A stretch of 64,000 nucleotides of DNA, from contig NZ_QRMP01000009.1 in assembly GCF_003473295.1 (NCBI RefSeq), positions 62,001 to 126,000 of the forward strand. The letters run 5' to 3'. Position numbers and translations under genes: made by a program. Source of the DNA: Parabacteroides sp. AM08-6 (GTDB lineage: Bacteria > Bacteroidota > Bacteroidia > Bacteroidales > Tannerellaceae). Below, in pieces: positions 17,730 through 26,045 of this stretch. The first letter of the stretch is position 1. Each line of letters opens with the position of its first letter. The notes under the pieces were generated by a model that worked only from the letters and a program-made list of their open reading frames with translations, had not been told where the DNA came from and ran no database searches.

Positions 17730-17904
17730 GTCGCTTCCCTTACCAAGTCCCATCAAGAAGGTAACTCGGAGGGCGAATACCTGCACGTTCAAGCCTTCGG
17801 TTTTCGGGACATAAAATTCCCTGCGGTAATTTTCCGCCCGAAAAAACGCTCCGGTATTGCCGTCCGAGTTGCGGAAAGGTTTGGGACTTGGCAAGCGAAG
17901 CGAC
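17730..17904. repeat. Dispersed ICE stem-loop element, divergent copy 5
   Basis: Arms GTCGCTTCCCTTACCAAG and the complementary CTTGGCAAGCGAAGCGAC, then AACTCGGA/TCCGAGTT and TTTTCGGG/CCCGAAAA. The layout matches the other four copies but the apical part (AAAATTCCCTGCGGTAATTTT) has diverged. It lies between the minus-strand ATPase and the plus-strand DUF3945 gene, 493 bases from the latter. Confidence 0.5.
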
Positions 17905-17999
17905 CTACGACGCATAATACAAGGTCAATGAAAAAATCTGCCGGGGGATATTTTGCCGCGTTATGATATCCCAATGGGTCACGCCACCCGGAGTTTTCC

Positions 18000-18345
18000 A
18001 AACAAAATCTTCTTCCTGTCCCATCAGGGGATACCTCAAACGGGGACAAGGGCTGCGCTCGCTCCCAACTCTGCATATTACAGTTTTTCCTTTGCCGTTT
18101 GCGTGCCGTCCTTGCGGTTTGCCTCCGTTTTCCGTGTCGTCCCTGCCGTTTTTCCTCGATTGGTTGCGGCTGTCCGTACGCTTCCCCCTTTTTTCCGCTT
18201 TCGGGCTTTGGTGCGTTGTTCCGGCTTCTCCCTCCGTTTTTCCCATTTTCCGGCCCACACTCTTTCCTCTCGCGGTGAAACATGATGACACTTGATGAAA
18301 TGGATAGCCTAACGCATTGAAACATAGTCATTTATCAAAATTATG
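18000..18345. other. Pyrimidine-rich intergenic region with CCGTTTTTCC words
   Basis: About 300 bases in which the plus strand is mostly C and T, with repeated words such as CCGTTTTTCC (near 18145 and 18232), CCGTTTTCC (18124) and GCCGTTTGC. Overlapping frames on both strands have low-complexity Arg/Lys or Pro/Ser products and look non-coding. It could be a replication or protein-binding region ahead of the topoisomerase block, or a transcribed leader. Confidence 0.35.
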
Positions 18346-18349
18346 CCTA

Positions 18350-18357
18350 TATATTTG
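18350..18357 (+). promoter_or_regulatory. -7 promoter box of the DUF3945-topoisomerase block
   Basis: TATATTTG fits TAnnTTTG, 40 bases before the ATG at 18398. No other candidate lies closer. Confidence 0.5.
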
Positions 18358-18397
18358 CGGTGACAACAACAATTATCAACGCTAAAAACTCAAAGTT

Positions 18398-20164
18398 ATG
18401 GCAAAGAAAAACGTGAGGGACGAACCCCTCAAACCGCAAGTCACCGAGAACGAGCAGATGAGTGACATCGTCCTTATCCTCGACAAGATGGAGCTGCTCC
18501 TCCAGGCGGTCAGCAAGCTCGACAAGGACGGCAGGTACGAAACAGTGCCGGCAGACAAGGAGCACCGCAACTCCTTCCTCAAAATCGACCGCTACGCGAA
18601 CATGTTCGAGAATTTCCTGAAGAACTTCTGGAGCCAGCTCAAGGACCCGACACGCTTCGGCATCCTTTCCATCAAGGAAGACACGCTGGACGACCCGAAA
18701 GTGCGGCAGACCGTCGAAGACCTCGCCGCCGGAAAAAAGACAGACGCGGTGGAGGAATTCCTCAAACAGTACGAGATTGTCCCCCGCGACAAGGAAAACC
18801 AAAGTATCAACCATCAAAATCAAGAAGAAATGGCAAAGAAAAACGAAACACAGCAGCAGGCCGCCCAAGGTGACGGCACGCAGCAGCAGCCCCAGTACCG
18901 CTACAACGAGTCCATGATCAACTGGGAGCAGCTGAAGAACTTCGGGCTCTCCCGTGAAGAACTCCATGAACGGGGGCTGCTCGACCAGATGCTCAGGGGC
19001 TACAAGACCAACCAGGTCGTGCCCATCAGCATGAACTTCGGCTCCGCCGTGCTACGCACCGACGCGAGGCTCTCGTTCCAGCAGTCCCGCTCCGGAGACA
19101 TCGTGCTGGGCATCCACGGTATCCGGCAGAAACCCGACCTCGACCGTCCCTACTTCGGGCACATCTTCTCGGACGAGGACAAGAAAAATTTGCTTGAGAC
19201 GGGCAACATGGGGCGTGTCGTGGAACTGAAGAACCGCAACGGCGAGTATGTCCCCTCTTTCGTCAGCATCGACAAGCTGACCAACGAGGTGGTGGCGATG
19301 AAAGCCGAGAATGTCTTCATACCGCGTGAAATCAGCGGAGTTGAACTGACCGAGCAGGAGCAGAACGACCTGCGGGAAGGCAAGAAGATATTCGTCGAAG
19401 GAATGACAGCCAGATCGGGCAACCCGTTCGACGCCCACCTCCAGGTCAACGCCGAGCGCAGGGGCGTGGAATTCATCTTCGAGAACGACAAGCTCTTCAA
19501 CCGGCAGTCTTTGGGAGGCGTCGAACTGACCAAGAAGCAGATTGACGACCTGAACGAGGGCAAGGCCATCTTCGTGGAGGGCATGAAGCGCAAGGACGGG
19601 GAACTGTTCTCCTCCTACGTGAAACTCGACGAGGCGACAGGCCGCCCGTCCTACACCCGCTACAATCCCGACTCCCCGGAAGGTGCACGGGAAATCTACA
19701 TCCCGAATGAAATCAATGGCGTGAAAATCACTCCCGAGGAACAGAAAGAGTTGCGCGAAGGGAAGCCCATCTTCCTCAACGACATGGTGAACCGCAAGGG
19801 AGAGGAATTCTCCTCGTTCATCAAGGCAGACCTCGAAACGGGCAGGCTGAGCTACTCGCGCACCCGGGACGGCTTTGACCAGCGCGAGGAGTTCAAGATA
19901 CCGGCCAAGGTATGGGACGTAGAGCTTACCCGCAAGCAGCGTGCCGACCTCCAGAGCGGCAAGGCGGTGCTGGTCGAGGGCATCAAGGGGTATGACGGCA
20001 AGACCATCTCGCAGTACGTCAAGGCGAACTTCAACCAGGGCAGACTGGACTTCTACAACGAGAATCCCGACCGCAGACGCGACGCCTCGCAGCGCAACGT
20101 GGTGTCCGCCACACAAAGACAGGGAGAGGAAAACCGCCAATCCAGGGGGGCGAGCATAGCCTGA
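18398..20164 (+). CDS. DUF4099/DUF3945 repeat protein
   Basis: A 588-residue acidic protein. After an N-terminal helical domain (1-140) and a Gln-rich linker comes a DUF4099-type segment (about residues 168-255, INWEQLKNFGLSREEL). The rest holds four DUF3945-type repeats of roughly 55-80 residues, each built on a pattern like GVELTxxQxxxLxEGKxIFVEGM (starting near residues 308, 370, 445 and 505). This architecture is typical of Bacteroides ICEs, next to topoisomerase genes. The function is unknown; repeated DNA- or protein-binding modules are plausible. Confidence 0.85.
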   Translation: MAKKNVRDEPLKPQVTENEQMSDIVLILDKMELLLQAVSKLDKDGRYETVPADKEHRNSFLKIDRYANMFENFLKNFWSQLKDPTRFGILSIKEDTLDDPKVRQTVEDLAAGKKTDAVEEFLKQYEIVPRDKENQSINHQNQEEMAKKNETQQQAAQGDGTQQQPQYRYNESMINWEQLKNFGLSREELHERGLLDQMLRGYKTNQVVPISMNFGSAVLRTDARLSFQQSRSGDIVLGIHGIRQKPDLDRPYFGHIFSDEDKKNLLETGNMGRVVELKNRNGEYVPSFVSIDKLTNEVVAMKAENVFIPREISGVELTEQEQNDLREGKKIFVEGMTARSGNPFDAHLQVNAERRGVEFIFENDKLFNRQSLGGVELTKKQIDDLNEGKAIFVEGMKRKDGELFSSYVKLDEATGRPSYTRYNPDSPEGAREIYIPNEINGVKITPEEQKELREGKPIFLNDMVNRKGEEFSSFIKADLETGRLSYSRTRDGFDQREEFKIPAKVWDVELTRKQRADLQSGKAVLVEGIKGYDGKTISQYVKANFNQGRLDFYNENPDRRRDASQRNVVSATQRQGEENRQSRGASIA

Positions 20165-20206
20165 CGGTCAAAGCAAAACGAATGTTGAACCCAAAAGAAT
20201 CAGAAC

Positions 20207-20470
20207 ATGGAAATGAACAAGGAAAACAACACGCCTTTCAAGGCGGAAGACGTGAACTGGGACGAGCTGGCAGCCATCGGCATCCTGAAGGATGAACTGG
20301 AAATGGCCGGGGAACTCGATACGCTGCTCAGCGGTGAGAAGACAAACGTGGTATCGCTCAGCCTGGTGCTGCTCGGCGTGGACGTGGTGATGGACGCCAC
20401 ACTCCAGTTGGTACGCAAGGACGGCGACCCGCTGCTCGAAATCCTCGGTATCAAGCCCGTGGAACAGTAA
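20207..20470 (+). CDS. Stand-alone DUF4099-like protein
   Basis: An 87-residue protein whose middle (VNWDELAAIGILKDELE, then GEKTNVVSLSL) aligns with the DUF4099 segment of the large protein just upstream (INWEQLKNFGLSREELH, GYKTNQVVPISM). It is therefore a short paralogue of its neighbour, possibly competing or complexing with it. It begins 42 bases after the upstream stop and precedes the topoisomerase gene by 96 bases. Confidence 0.75.
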   Translation: MEMNKENNTPFKAEDVNWDELAAIGILKDELEMAGELDTLLSGEKTNVVSLSLVLLGVDVVMDATLQLVRKDGDPLLEILGIKPVEQ

Positions 20471-20566
20471 CCCCGCCTTCTTATAATATGTAAACCGAAT
20501 GTATAACCGCCGTTTCCCGTCTTCGCGTACCGGCAAGCGGGAAACGGCTTAAATTTTATCCGAATC

Positions 20567-22663
20567 ATGATAGCAATCATAGCAGAGAAACCGAGTGTCG
20601 GTCAGGACATAGCCCGCGTAGTCGGGGCTACAGAAAAAATGGACGGCTACATAACAGGAAACGGCTACATGGTGACATGGGCGCTGGGACATTTAGTGTC
20701 GCTGGCATTGCCGGGAACATACGGCTACACGAGGACCACCGCCGAAGACCTCCCGATGATTCCCGAACCGTTCCGCCTTGTGCCACGGCAGATACGCACG
20801 GACAGGGGGATGGTGACGGACATCGCCGCCGGCAAACAGCTCAAAATCATTGATGAAGTATTCTCCAAATGCGACAGCATCATCGTGGCAACGGACGCGG
20901 GCCGCGAGGGGGAACTTATCTTCCGGTGGATATATTCTTATCTGGGCTATACCAAGCCCTTCAGACGGCTGTGGATCTCCTCGCTTACCGACGAGGCCAT
21001 CCGCGAGGGCATGGCGAACCTCAGGGAGGGAAGCGGATACGACAGCCTCTATGCCGCCGCCGACAGCCGTGCGAAGGCCGACTGGCTGGTGGGCATGAAC
21101 GCGAGCCGCGCCCTGGCGACAGCCTCCGGATCGGCGAACAACTCCATAGGCCGTGTGCAGACTCCCACGCTCGCCATGATATGCGCACGCTTCAAGGAAA
21201 ACCGGAACTTCGTCTCCACTCCATACTGGCAGCTGCATATCGCGCTGAAAAAAGACGACGTGCACCGGCAGTTCTTCCACCCGGAGGACTTCAGGGACAA
21301 GAATGGGGCGGAGGCCGCGTACAGGCGCATTACTTCCGACTCTGTGGTGACCATAAATAAGGTAGAACGAAAGACGGTATTTCAGCAGGCTCCGCTTCTG
21401 TATGACCTTACCGCACTACAGAAGGACTGCAACATCCACCACGACCTTTCGGCGGACAAGACCCTTTCCATCGCCCAGTCCCTGTACGAAAAGAAACTGG
21501 TCTCCTACCCGAGAACGGGCAGCCGTTATATCCCGGGGGATGTCATGGCACATGTCCCGGCCTTGCTGGAAAAGGTCATCACCATGCCCTGGTTCAGGGA
21601 ATACGGACGGACTTTCGACCTTTCCGGCCTGAACACCCGGAGCGTGGACGCCACGAAAGTGACCGACCACCATGCACTGATCGTCACGGGCGTCGTTCCC
21701 GAAGGGCTGTCCGAGGCGGAAGCGGTTGTTTATGAGATGATAGCCGGAAGGATGCTGGAAGCCTTCTCTCCACGCTGCGAGAAAGAGTCACTGAAGATGG
21801 AGTGCGTGTGCGAGGGTATGGATTTCCGCTCACAATCCGCCGTCATCGTCAATCCCGGCTGGCGTGCCGTGTTCTCCCGGAAGGAAGACCGTGAAAAGGA
21901 CGAGCCGGAAGGTAACGGGGGAACGGCGGTGTTTGCCGAAGGCGAGGAAATCCCGGTCATGGGATACGGGCTGGCACAGAAAAAGACCCTGCCCAGACCC
22001 CTTTACACGGAAGCGACCTTGCTCACCGCCATGGAGAACTGCGGTAAGGAAATCGCTGACGGACAGGCACGGGAAGCGGTGAAGGAGCTGGGCATCGGCA
22101 CGCCCGCTACCCGTGCCGCCATCATCACGACCCTTTTCAAGCGTGACTATATCGAGCGTTCCGGCAAGAGCATCCGCCCGACGGAAAAGGGGCTTTACCT
22201 CTACGAGTCGGTCAAGGGCATGATGGTGGCCGATGCCGAACTGACCGGTACATGGGAGAAGGCACTGGCACAGATAGAGGGGCACACCCTCGATCCGGAA
22301 AGCTTCATGCTCTCCATCCGGGAATACACCGGGAAAGTGACCGGTGAGATACTGCGTCTCAAATTCCCCGAACCGTCGTCACGCGCCTTTACCTGCCCCA
22401 AGTGCAAGACCGGCAATGTGATAGTGAAGGCAAAAGTCGCCAAGTGCGACCATGAGGGGTGCGGACTGCTGGTGTTCCGCCGTTTCCTGAACAAGGAGCT
22501 GACCGACCAGCATCTGGAACAGCTTTTCTCTTCCGGCTCCACCAGGCTGATCAAGGGGGTCAAGGGCAAGAAAGGGGCCTCTTTCGACGCCGCGGTAGCC
22601 TTTGACGCGGACTTCAACCTGAAACTCTCGTTCCCCAAGCCCAAGGGAGGGAAGGGGAAATAA
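20567..22663 (+). CDS. Type IA DNA topoisomerase (topoisomerase III-like)
   Basis: A 698-residue enzyme. The TOPRIM domain lies at the N-terminus (AEKPSVGQDIARVVGA; then DAGREGELIFRW near 105), and the catalytic tyrosine is in SYPRTGSRYIP near residue 311. A C-terminal zinc-ribbon-like segment has CPKC...CDHEGC (about residues 609-630). It relaxes single-stranded-containing DNA and on ICEs may act in resolution or transfer of the circular intermediate. Related enzymes (Exc) aid excision of CTnDOT, but this gene is not next to the integrase here. Confidence 0.93.
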   Translation: MIAIIAEKPSVGQDIARVVGATEKMDGYITGNGYMVTWALGHLVSLALPGTYGYTRTTAEDLPMIPEPFRLVPRQIRTDRGMVTDIAAGKQLKIIDEVFSKCDSIIVATDAGREGELIFRWIYSYLGYTKPFRRLWISSLTDEAIREGMANLREGSGYDSLYAAADSRAKADWLVGMNASRALATASGSANNSIGRVQTPTLAMICARFKENRNFVSTPYWQLHIALKKDDVHRQFFHPEDFRDKNGAEAAYRRITSDSVVTINKVERKTVFQQAPLLYDLTALQKDCNIHHDLSADKTLSIAQSLYEKKLVSYPRTGSRYIPGDVMAHVPALLEKVITMPWFREYGRTFDLSGLNTRSVDATKVTDHHALIVTGVVPEGLSEAEAVVYEMIAGRMLEAFSPRCEKESLKMECVCEGMDFRSQSAVIVNPGWRAVFSRKEDREKDEPEGNGGTAVFAEGEEIPVMGYGLAQKKTLPRPLYTEATLLTAMENCGKEIADGQAREAVKELGIGTPATRAAIITTLFKRDYIERSGKSIRPTEKGLYLYESVKGMMVADAELTGTWEKALAQIEGHTLDPESFMLSIREYTGKVTGEILRLKFPEPSSRAFTCPKCKTGNVIVKAKVAKCDHEGCGLLVFRRFLNKELTDQHLEQLFSSGSTRLIKGVKGKKGASFDAAVAFDADFNLKLSFPKPKGGKGK

Positions 22664-22671
22664 TGCACTGC

Positions 22672-22832
22672 CATTCCAATTCAAGGGCAAAGGTAGCGGA
22701 ACCGCCCGTTTCCACCCGCAAGGTCGGGCCTTGCAGGTTTCGGGGAAAATCATCCTCACTCGCGTTCCGGTATTTTCCCCGAAAACCTTGCCGGTGGAGG
22801 CGGTCCGCTTTCCGGCCCCTGAAATTGGAAAT
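22672..22832 (+). ncRNA. Dispersed ICE stem-loop element, copy 3
   Basis: Arms TTCCAATT/AATTGGAA, GCGGAACCGCC/GGCGGTCCGC, TCCACC/GGTGGA, GCAAGG/CCTTGC and TTTCGGGGAAAAT/ATTTTCCCCGAAA; loop TCATCCTCACTCGCGTTC. It starts 9 bases after the topoisomerase stop codon and ends 31 bases before the next ATG. This copy has no clear second hairpin. Confidence 0.6.
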
Positions 22833-22863
22833 GACATGTTTCACCCATTAACCATATACGGTC

Positions 22864-23100
22864 ATGAAAACAAGGGAATGTATCGAAAAACTCAGGACAG
22901 CCAAATGGATAAGGATTATGGCATTGGCCATTGTCGCCTTCATCGTGTTCAGCTATCTCCACTCAAGAGGAATATCGCCCGTATGGGCGGCAGTCGCCAT
23001 CGTGTGTTTCAAGGGATTCTTCAGGTTTTTATATAAAATAGCCTGCCTGCTGGTAGCGGCGGCTATACTTTTCTGCATTCTCAGCTATCTGGTTTTCTAA
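22864..23100 (+). CDS. Small two-helix membrane protein
   Basis: A 78-residue protein with a basic N-terminus (MKTRECIEKLRTAKWIR) and two or three hydrophobic segments (about residues 18-33, 39-55 and 58-77). No family recognised. It is preceded by stem-loop copy 3 and followed by copy 4, so it is bracketed by the repeats. Confidence 0.6.
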   Translation: MKTRECIEKLRTAKWIRIMALAIVAFIVFSYLHSRGISPVWAAVAIVCFKGFFRFLYKIACLLVAAAILFCILSYLVF

Positions 23101-23267
23101 AGATACAGACATATGAAGCGGATATACCATACAGGTCCAAATATCACCTCGCGGAACAGGGCTGTCCTTTCGGGCGGCTCTTTTTGTTTCCCATGCCTTA
23201 TGGAAATGAGAATGACGAGGACACGCATGGAAAAGACAGGGAAGCGCATACAGCCATTGACAGACCG

Positions 23268-23420
23268 TGAACTACAGGGCAAAGTTGGCAAACGCTTCTT
23301 TTCGGACGGCAAGGCCGGGCCCTTCGGGTTTCGCGGAAAAATCATCCTCGCTGCGCTCCGGTATTTTTCCCGAAAGCCTTGCCTTTCCGGAAGCGTTTAC
23401 CGTAAAGCCCTTGTAGTTCA
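23268..23420 (+). ncRNA. Dispersed ICE stem-loop element, copy 4
   Basis: The clearest copy. Arms TGAACTACA/TGTAGTTCA, AAACGCTTC/GAAGCGTTT, CGG.GGCAAGGC/GCCTTGCC and GGAAAAAT/ATTTTTCC enclose the loop TCATCCTCGCTGCGCTCC. A second hairpin CGGGCT/AGCCCG follows at 23422-23438. It ends 46 bases before the ATG at 23466. An open frame (23113-23469) crosses the element but is judged accidental. Confidence 0.65.
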
Positions 23421-23465
23421 ACGGGCTGCCAAAGCCCGGATATTCACAATTAAAATTATAAAGTC

Positions 23466-23681
23466 ATGAACCAAGCAATCATCTCAAGACCGCCGATGGC
23501 ACCGGTGCAGATGCCGATGCCCGCAACAAGAAGAAAAAGGACAGTGGAGCCGAATCCCGTAGTCAAGTTCCCGCCAAGAGGCACAGGACCGGTACACATC
23601 TCCACGCTGCTGAACCCCATCCTGGAAATATGCCACCATCCCGACAGGGACAGGCTGCTGGCGGAGTTCTTCAACCGATAA
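23466..23681 (+). CDS. Small proline-rich hypothetical protein
   Basis: A 71-residue protein beginning MNQAIISRPPMAPVQMPM. The first half is rich in Pro, Met and Arg; the second (HISTLLNPILEICHHPDRD) is helical. It lies 36 bases before the PRTRC E gene and is probably in the same operon. No family recognised. Confidence 0.55.
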   Translation: MNQAIISRPPMAPVQMPMPATRRKRTVEPNPVVKFPPRGTGPVHISTLLNPILEICHHPDRDRLLAEFFNR

Positions 23682-23717
23682 AAAATACGATTATTCACAC
23701 TTTAAATTATTACAGTT

Positions 23718-24695
23718 ATGTTTTTTACAGCAATCAACCAGATGATGACCGAGGGCGTGGACCTCACGATAGTCATCCGCAAAGCGAACGGACAAATGGC
23801 GGTATCCACACTGCCGAAGTCGAACGGGCTGAAGGACGAGGCCCAGAACCACATCGTGCCCCTGACGGTCAGCGGACTGCCGGAGGAACTGGACGCGGGA
23901 TTCCTGCAAACCGTCGCCCGGCCGATACAGAAGGTGGCGGGACTGATCACCAACATGGCGCAGTTCGAGGCGCAGGCTGACAAGGCCGCTGCCGACAGCA
24001 AGGCGGCGAAGGAAGAAAAAGCCAAAGAGACGAAGGAGGAGAAGGAGAAACGCGAGAAGTACGAGAAGCATCTCAAGAAGGCGGAGGAACTGATTGCCGC
24101 CGGGAAGCACAGCGAGGCTGTCACCGCACTCGGCCAGGCACGCCTCCATGCCAAGCCGCAAGACCTGAAGAAGATTGACAGCATGGTGGAGGAACAGAAG
24201 AAGGCGATGAACAAGGGCAGCCTGTTCGAGCTGATGGATGAACCGGCACCGCAACCGCAGCCACAGCCACAGCAGCAACCGCAACCTATGGCGGCAACGG
24301 CACAACAGCCACAGCCACGACCAATGGCAGTTCCCGTGCAGCAACCGCCCTATCCGCCGCAGCCCCAGGCTCCGAGACCGATAGCAGGACAACCGCAGCG
24401 GCCTATGACGGCACAACCGCTGCAACAGCCTTCGATGTGGCCACCGCAACAACCGCCGCAAAGACCGCTTCCGCCACAGCCGCAATATGCCGGACAACAG
24501 CCTACGGCTCCGCAGCCTCCATACGGGGCACAGTCTGACACGCACTGGCAGGAACAGGCATTCTCTCCCGAAGACTACCCTGCGCAATATCCCGCGGACG
24601 GAGAAATCAATTACAATCCCAAGGATTACGAGGAATATCCCGATTTTCCCCAATCCATGTTAGAACCCAAGTATTCACCTTATCAGACAGTTTAA
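23718..24695 (+). CDS. PRTRC system protein E
   Basis: A 325-residue protein. The N-terminal ~95 residues (MFFTAINQMMTEGVDLTIVI, then LPLTVSGLPEELD-like) match PRTRC E; a Lys/Glu coiled coil (about 95-135) and a Pro/Gln-rich region (about 175-280) follow. PRTRC cassettes (ParB-related, ThiF-related) are found on plasmids and ICEs; their biochemical role is not settled. It opens the cassette E, C, F-like, B, ThiF. Confidence 0.85.
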   Translation: MFFTAINQMMTEGVDLTIVIRKANGQMAVSTLPKSNGLKDEAQNHIVPLTVSGLPEELDAGFLQTVARPIQKVAGLITNMAQFEAQADKAAADSKAAKEEKAKETKEEKEKREKYEKHLKKAEELIAAGKHSEAVTALGQARLHAKPQDLKKIDSMVEEQKKAMNKGSLFELMDEPAPQPQPQPQQQPQPMAATAQQPQPRPMAVPVQQPPYPPQPQAPRPIAGQPQRPMTAQPLQQPSMWPPQQPPQRPLPPQPQYAGQQPTAPQPPYGAQSDTHWQEQAFSPEDYPAQYPADGEINYNPKDYEEYPDFPQSMLEPKYSPYQTV

Positions 24696-24699
24696 GATT

Positions 24700-24921
24700 A
24701 TGGCACTCGAAATCACAGGAATGACACGCTCGTTCACGTTCAAGAAAGGCAGCGGAATGATTACGCTCGACGATCCCAACCCGTCGGACAGCCCCGAAAT
24801 GGTCATGAGTTACTACTCCAACTTCTACCCGGAGCTGACCACGGCGACGGTACACGGACCGGTCATCAAGAATGACAAGGCGGTGTACGAGTTCAAGACC
24901 ACCATCGGGACAAAAGGATAG
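24700..24921 (+). CDS. PRTRC system protein C
   Basis: A 73-residue protein (MALEITGMTRSFTFKKG) with the pattern LDDPNPSDSPEMVMSYYS near residue 27, as in PRTRC C proteins. It follows PRTRC E by 4 bases. Confidence 0.85.
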   Translation: MALEITGMTRSFTFKKGSGMITLDDPNPSDSPEMVMSYYSNFYPELTTATVHGPVIKNDKAVYEFKTTIGTKG

Positions 24922-24927
24922 GAAACC

Positions 24928-25092
24928 ATGAAGAAGGACAATAAAAAGAAGAAATCATGTGTACCATTGGACGAACATCAGTCGGCACTGCTCGCAAGGC
25001 TCATCATCGGCCAGACAGAACGGAATGTACGACACGGTGTGAACAGGACAGAACGGATTACGGCTCCAAGCGGGGCCGTAATTCTTTTCTGA
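24928..25092 (+). CDS. N-terminal part of PRTRC protein F, in another frame from the rest
   Basis: A 54-residue frame with a good start 6 bases after PRTRC C (MKKDNKKKKSCVPLDEHQ) ends at TGA 25090-25092. The long F-like frame continues the theme directly after this stop in a different frame (SFLNTALAPIAQ). The simplest reading is one gene of about 370 codons split by a frameshift near 25075-25092. A separate small protein that is translationally coupled to F is the alternative. Confidence 0.45.
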   Translation: MKKDNKKKKSCVPLDEHQSALLARLIIGQTERNVRHGVNRTERITAPSGAVILF

Positions 25093-26039
25093 ATACGGCA
25101 CTTGCCCCGATAGCACAGAAAAGTATTGTCGTGGATTCATACGGCAGTAATGGCATCAACGTGATTACGCAGGAAAACTACGAGTTCCTGCGTGACTCGT
25201 TTTTCAACTATGCCCTTTTGTTGAAACAGGAAGCGGTGCATACTCCGGGCAAAAGTATCGGGGCAAGCATAGCCAATCTGTACGACGAGATGGACAAACT
25301 TGTCGGGGAAGGGATGAATGTGAATATCGAACAGGATAACGGCAGGCTCTATTTCAATCTGTGGAAGTGTCACAAATGGGGCGAACTGACCTTGTACTAT
25401 TTCCCGATGAAATTCGTTGAATCCCTCAATTCCACACTCAGGCGGATTTCCATTACATTCATCCACAAGCTGATGAGGGCGAACGGAATCTCCACCATCC
25501 TGGACGAAGAGGACACGGATTATATATTCATGTGGCTGAAAGAGGATGATTCGCAGGAGGAGGAAGAGGAAACTGTCAAAAGACTGGAACTGGTACGGTC
25601 ATACGAGAAAGGGAAAATCGGCAGGCTGCTAAAGCATGTTGAAAAAAAGTCCTATTACAAGGATTTGCCGAAGGCACTTGAAAAATACACCCCGCAAAAC
25701 GACTTCGAGCGTTCCATTGTCGGAGCGATGAAAAAGGGATTGCCCTTCCTTAACCCGGAACACGGTATCATGCAATACGGCTATGATGCCTTTTACGAGG
25801 AGGAACCGGATTTTCAGCCGATGCGTCTGGATCAGCAGATAAGGGTGGTCTATGACTGCGACGACATGGTGTCCGAATATCTGGTGGACTATTACAATAA
25901 TAACAGCCAGGAGACATACGATATCATCCCGATTACCACCTGTGCCCTGTCACCGGAAACCGACCGCCTGTTTATCATGGATGACTATCCGGAACGGTTC
26001 TTCAAGTGGGCGGATGAATTTATTAACATTGTATATTGA
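25080..26039 (+). CDS. PRTRC system protein F-like, start uncertain
   Basis: The convincing part of this frame begins about SFLNTALAPIAQKSIVVDSYG (25083 on); the frame is open back to an ATG at 24957, but the residues before 25080 look like out-of-frame translation of the gene's own N-terminus. The product is acidic and soluble, with YFNLWKCHKWGELTLYY and an acidic EEEEE patch. Its place between C and B suggests PRTRC F. It ends 6 bases before the next ATG. Confidence 0.65.
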   Translation, partial: NSFLNTALAPIAQKSIVVDSYGSNGINVITQENYEFLRDSFFNYALLLKQEAVHTPGKSIGASIANLYDEMDKLVGEGMNVNIEQDNGRLYFNLWKCHKWGELTLYYFPMKFVESLNSTLRRISITFIHKLMRANGISTILDEEDTDYIFMWLKEDDSQEEEEETVKRLELVRSYEKGKIGRLLKHVEKKSYYKDLPKALEKYTPQNDFERSIVGAMKKGLPFLNPEHGIMQYGYDAFYEEEPDFQPMRLDQQIRVVYDCDDMVSEYLVDYYNNNSQETYDIIPITTCALSPETDRLFIMDDYPERFFKWADEFINIVY

Positions 26040-26045
26040 AAGATT

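Noticed and set aside
18347..18967. 206-codon minus-strand frame opposite the DUF3945 gene
   Set aside because: It is a shadow of the repeat protein's coding strand, rich in Val/Leu from antisense Asp/Glu/Lys codons.
23113..23469. 118-codon frame over stem-loop copy 4
   Set aside because: It runs through both arms of the inverted repeat and its product has no family-like pattern.
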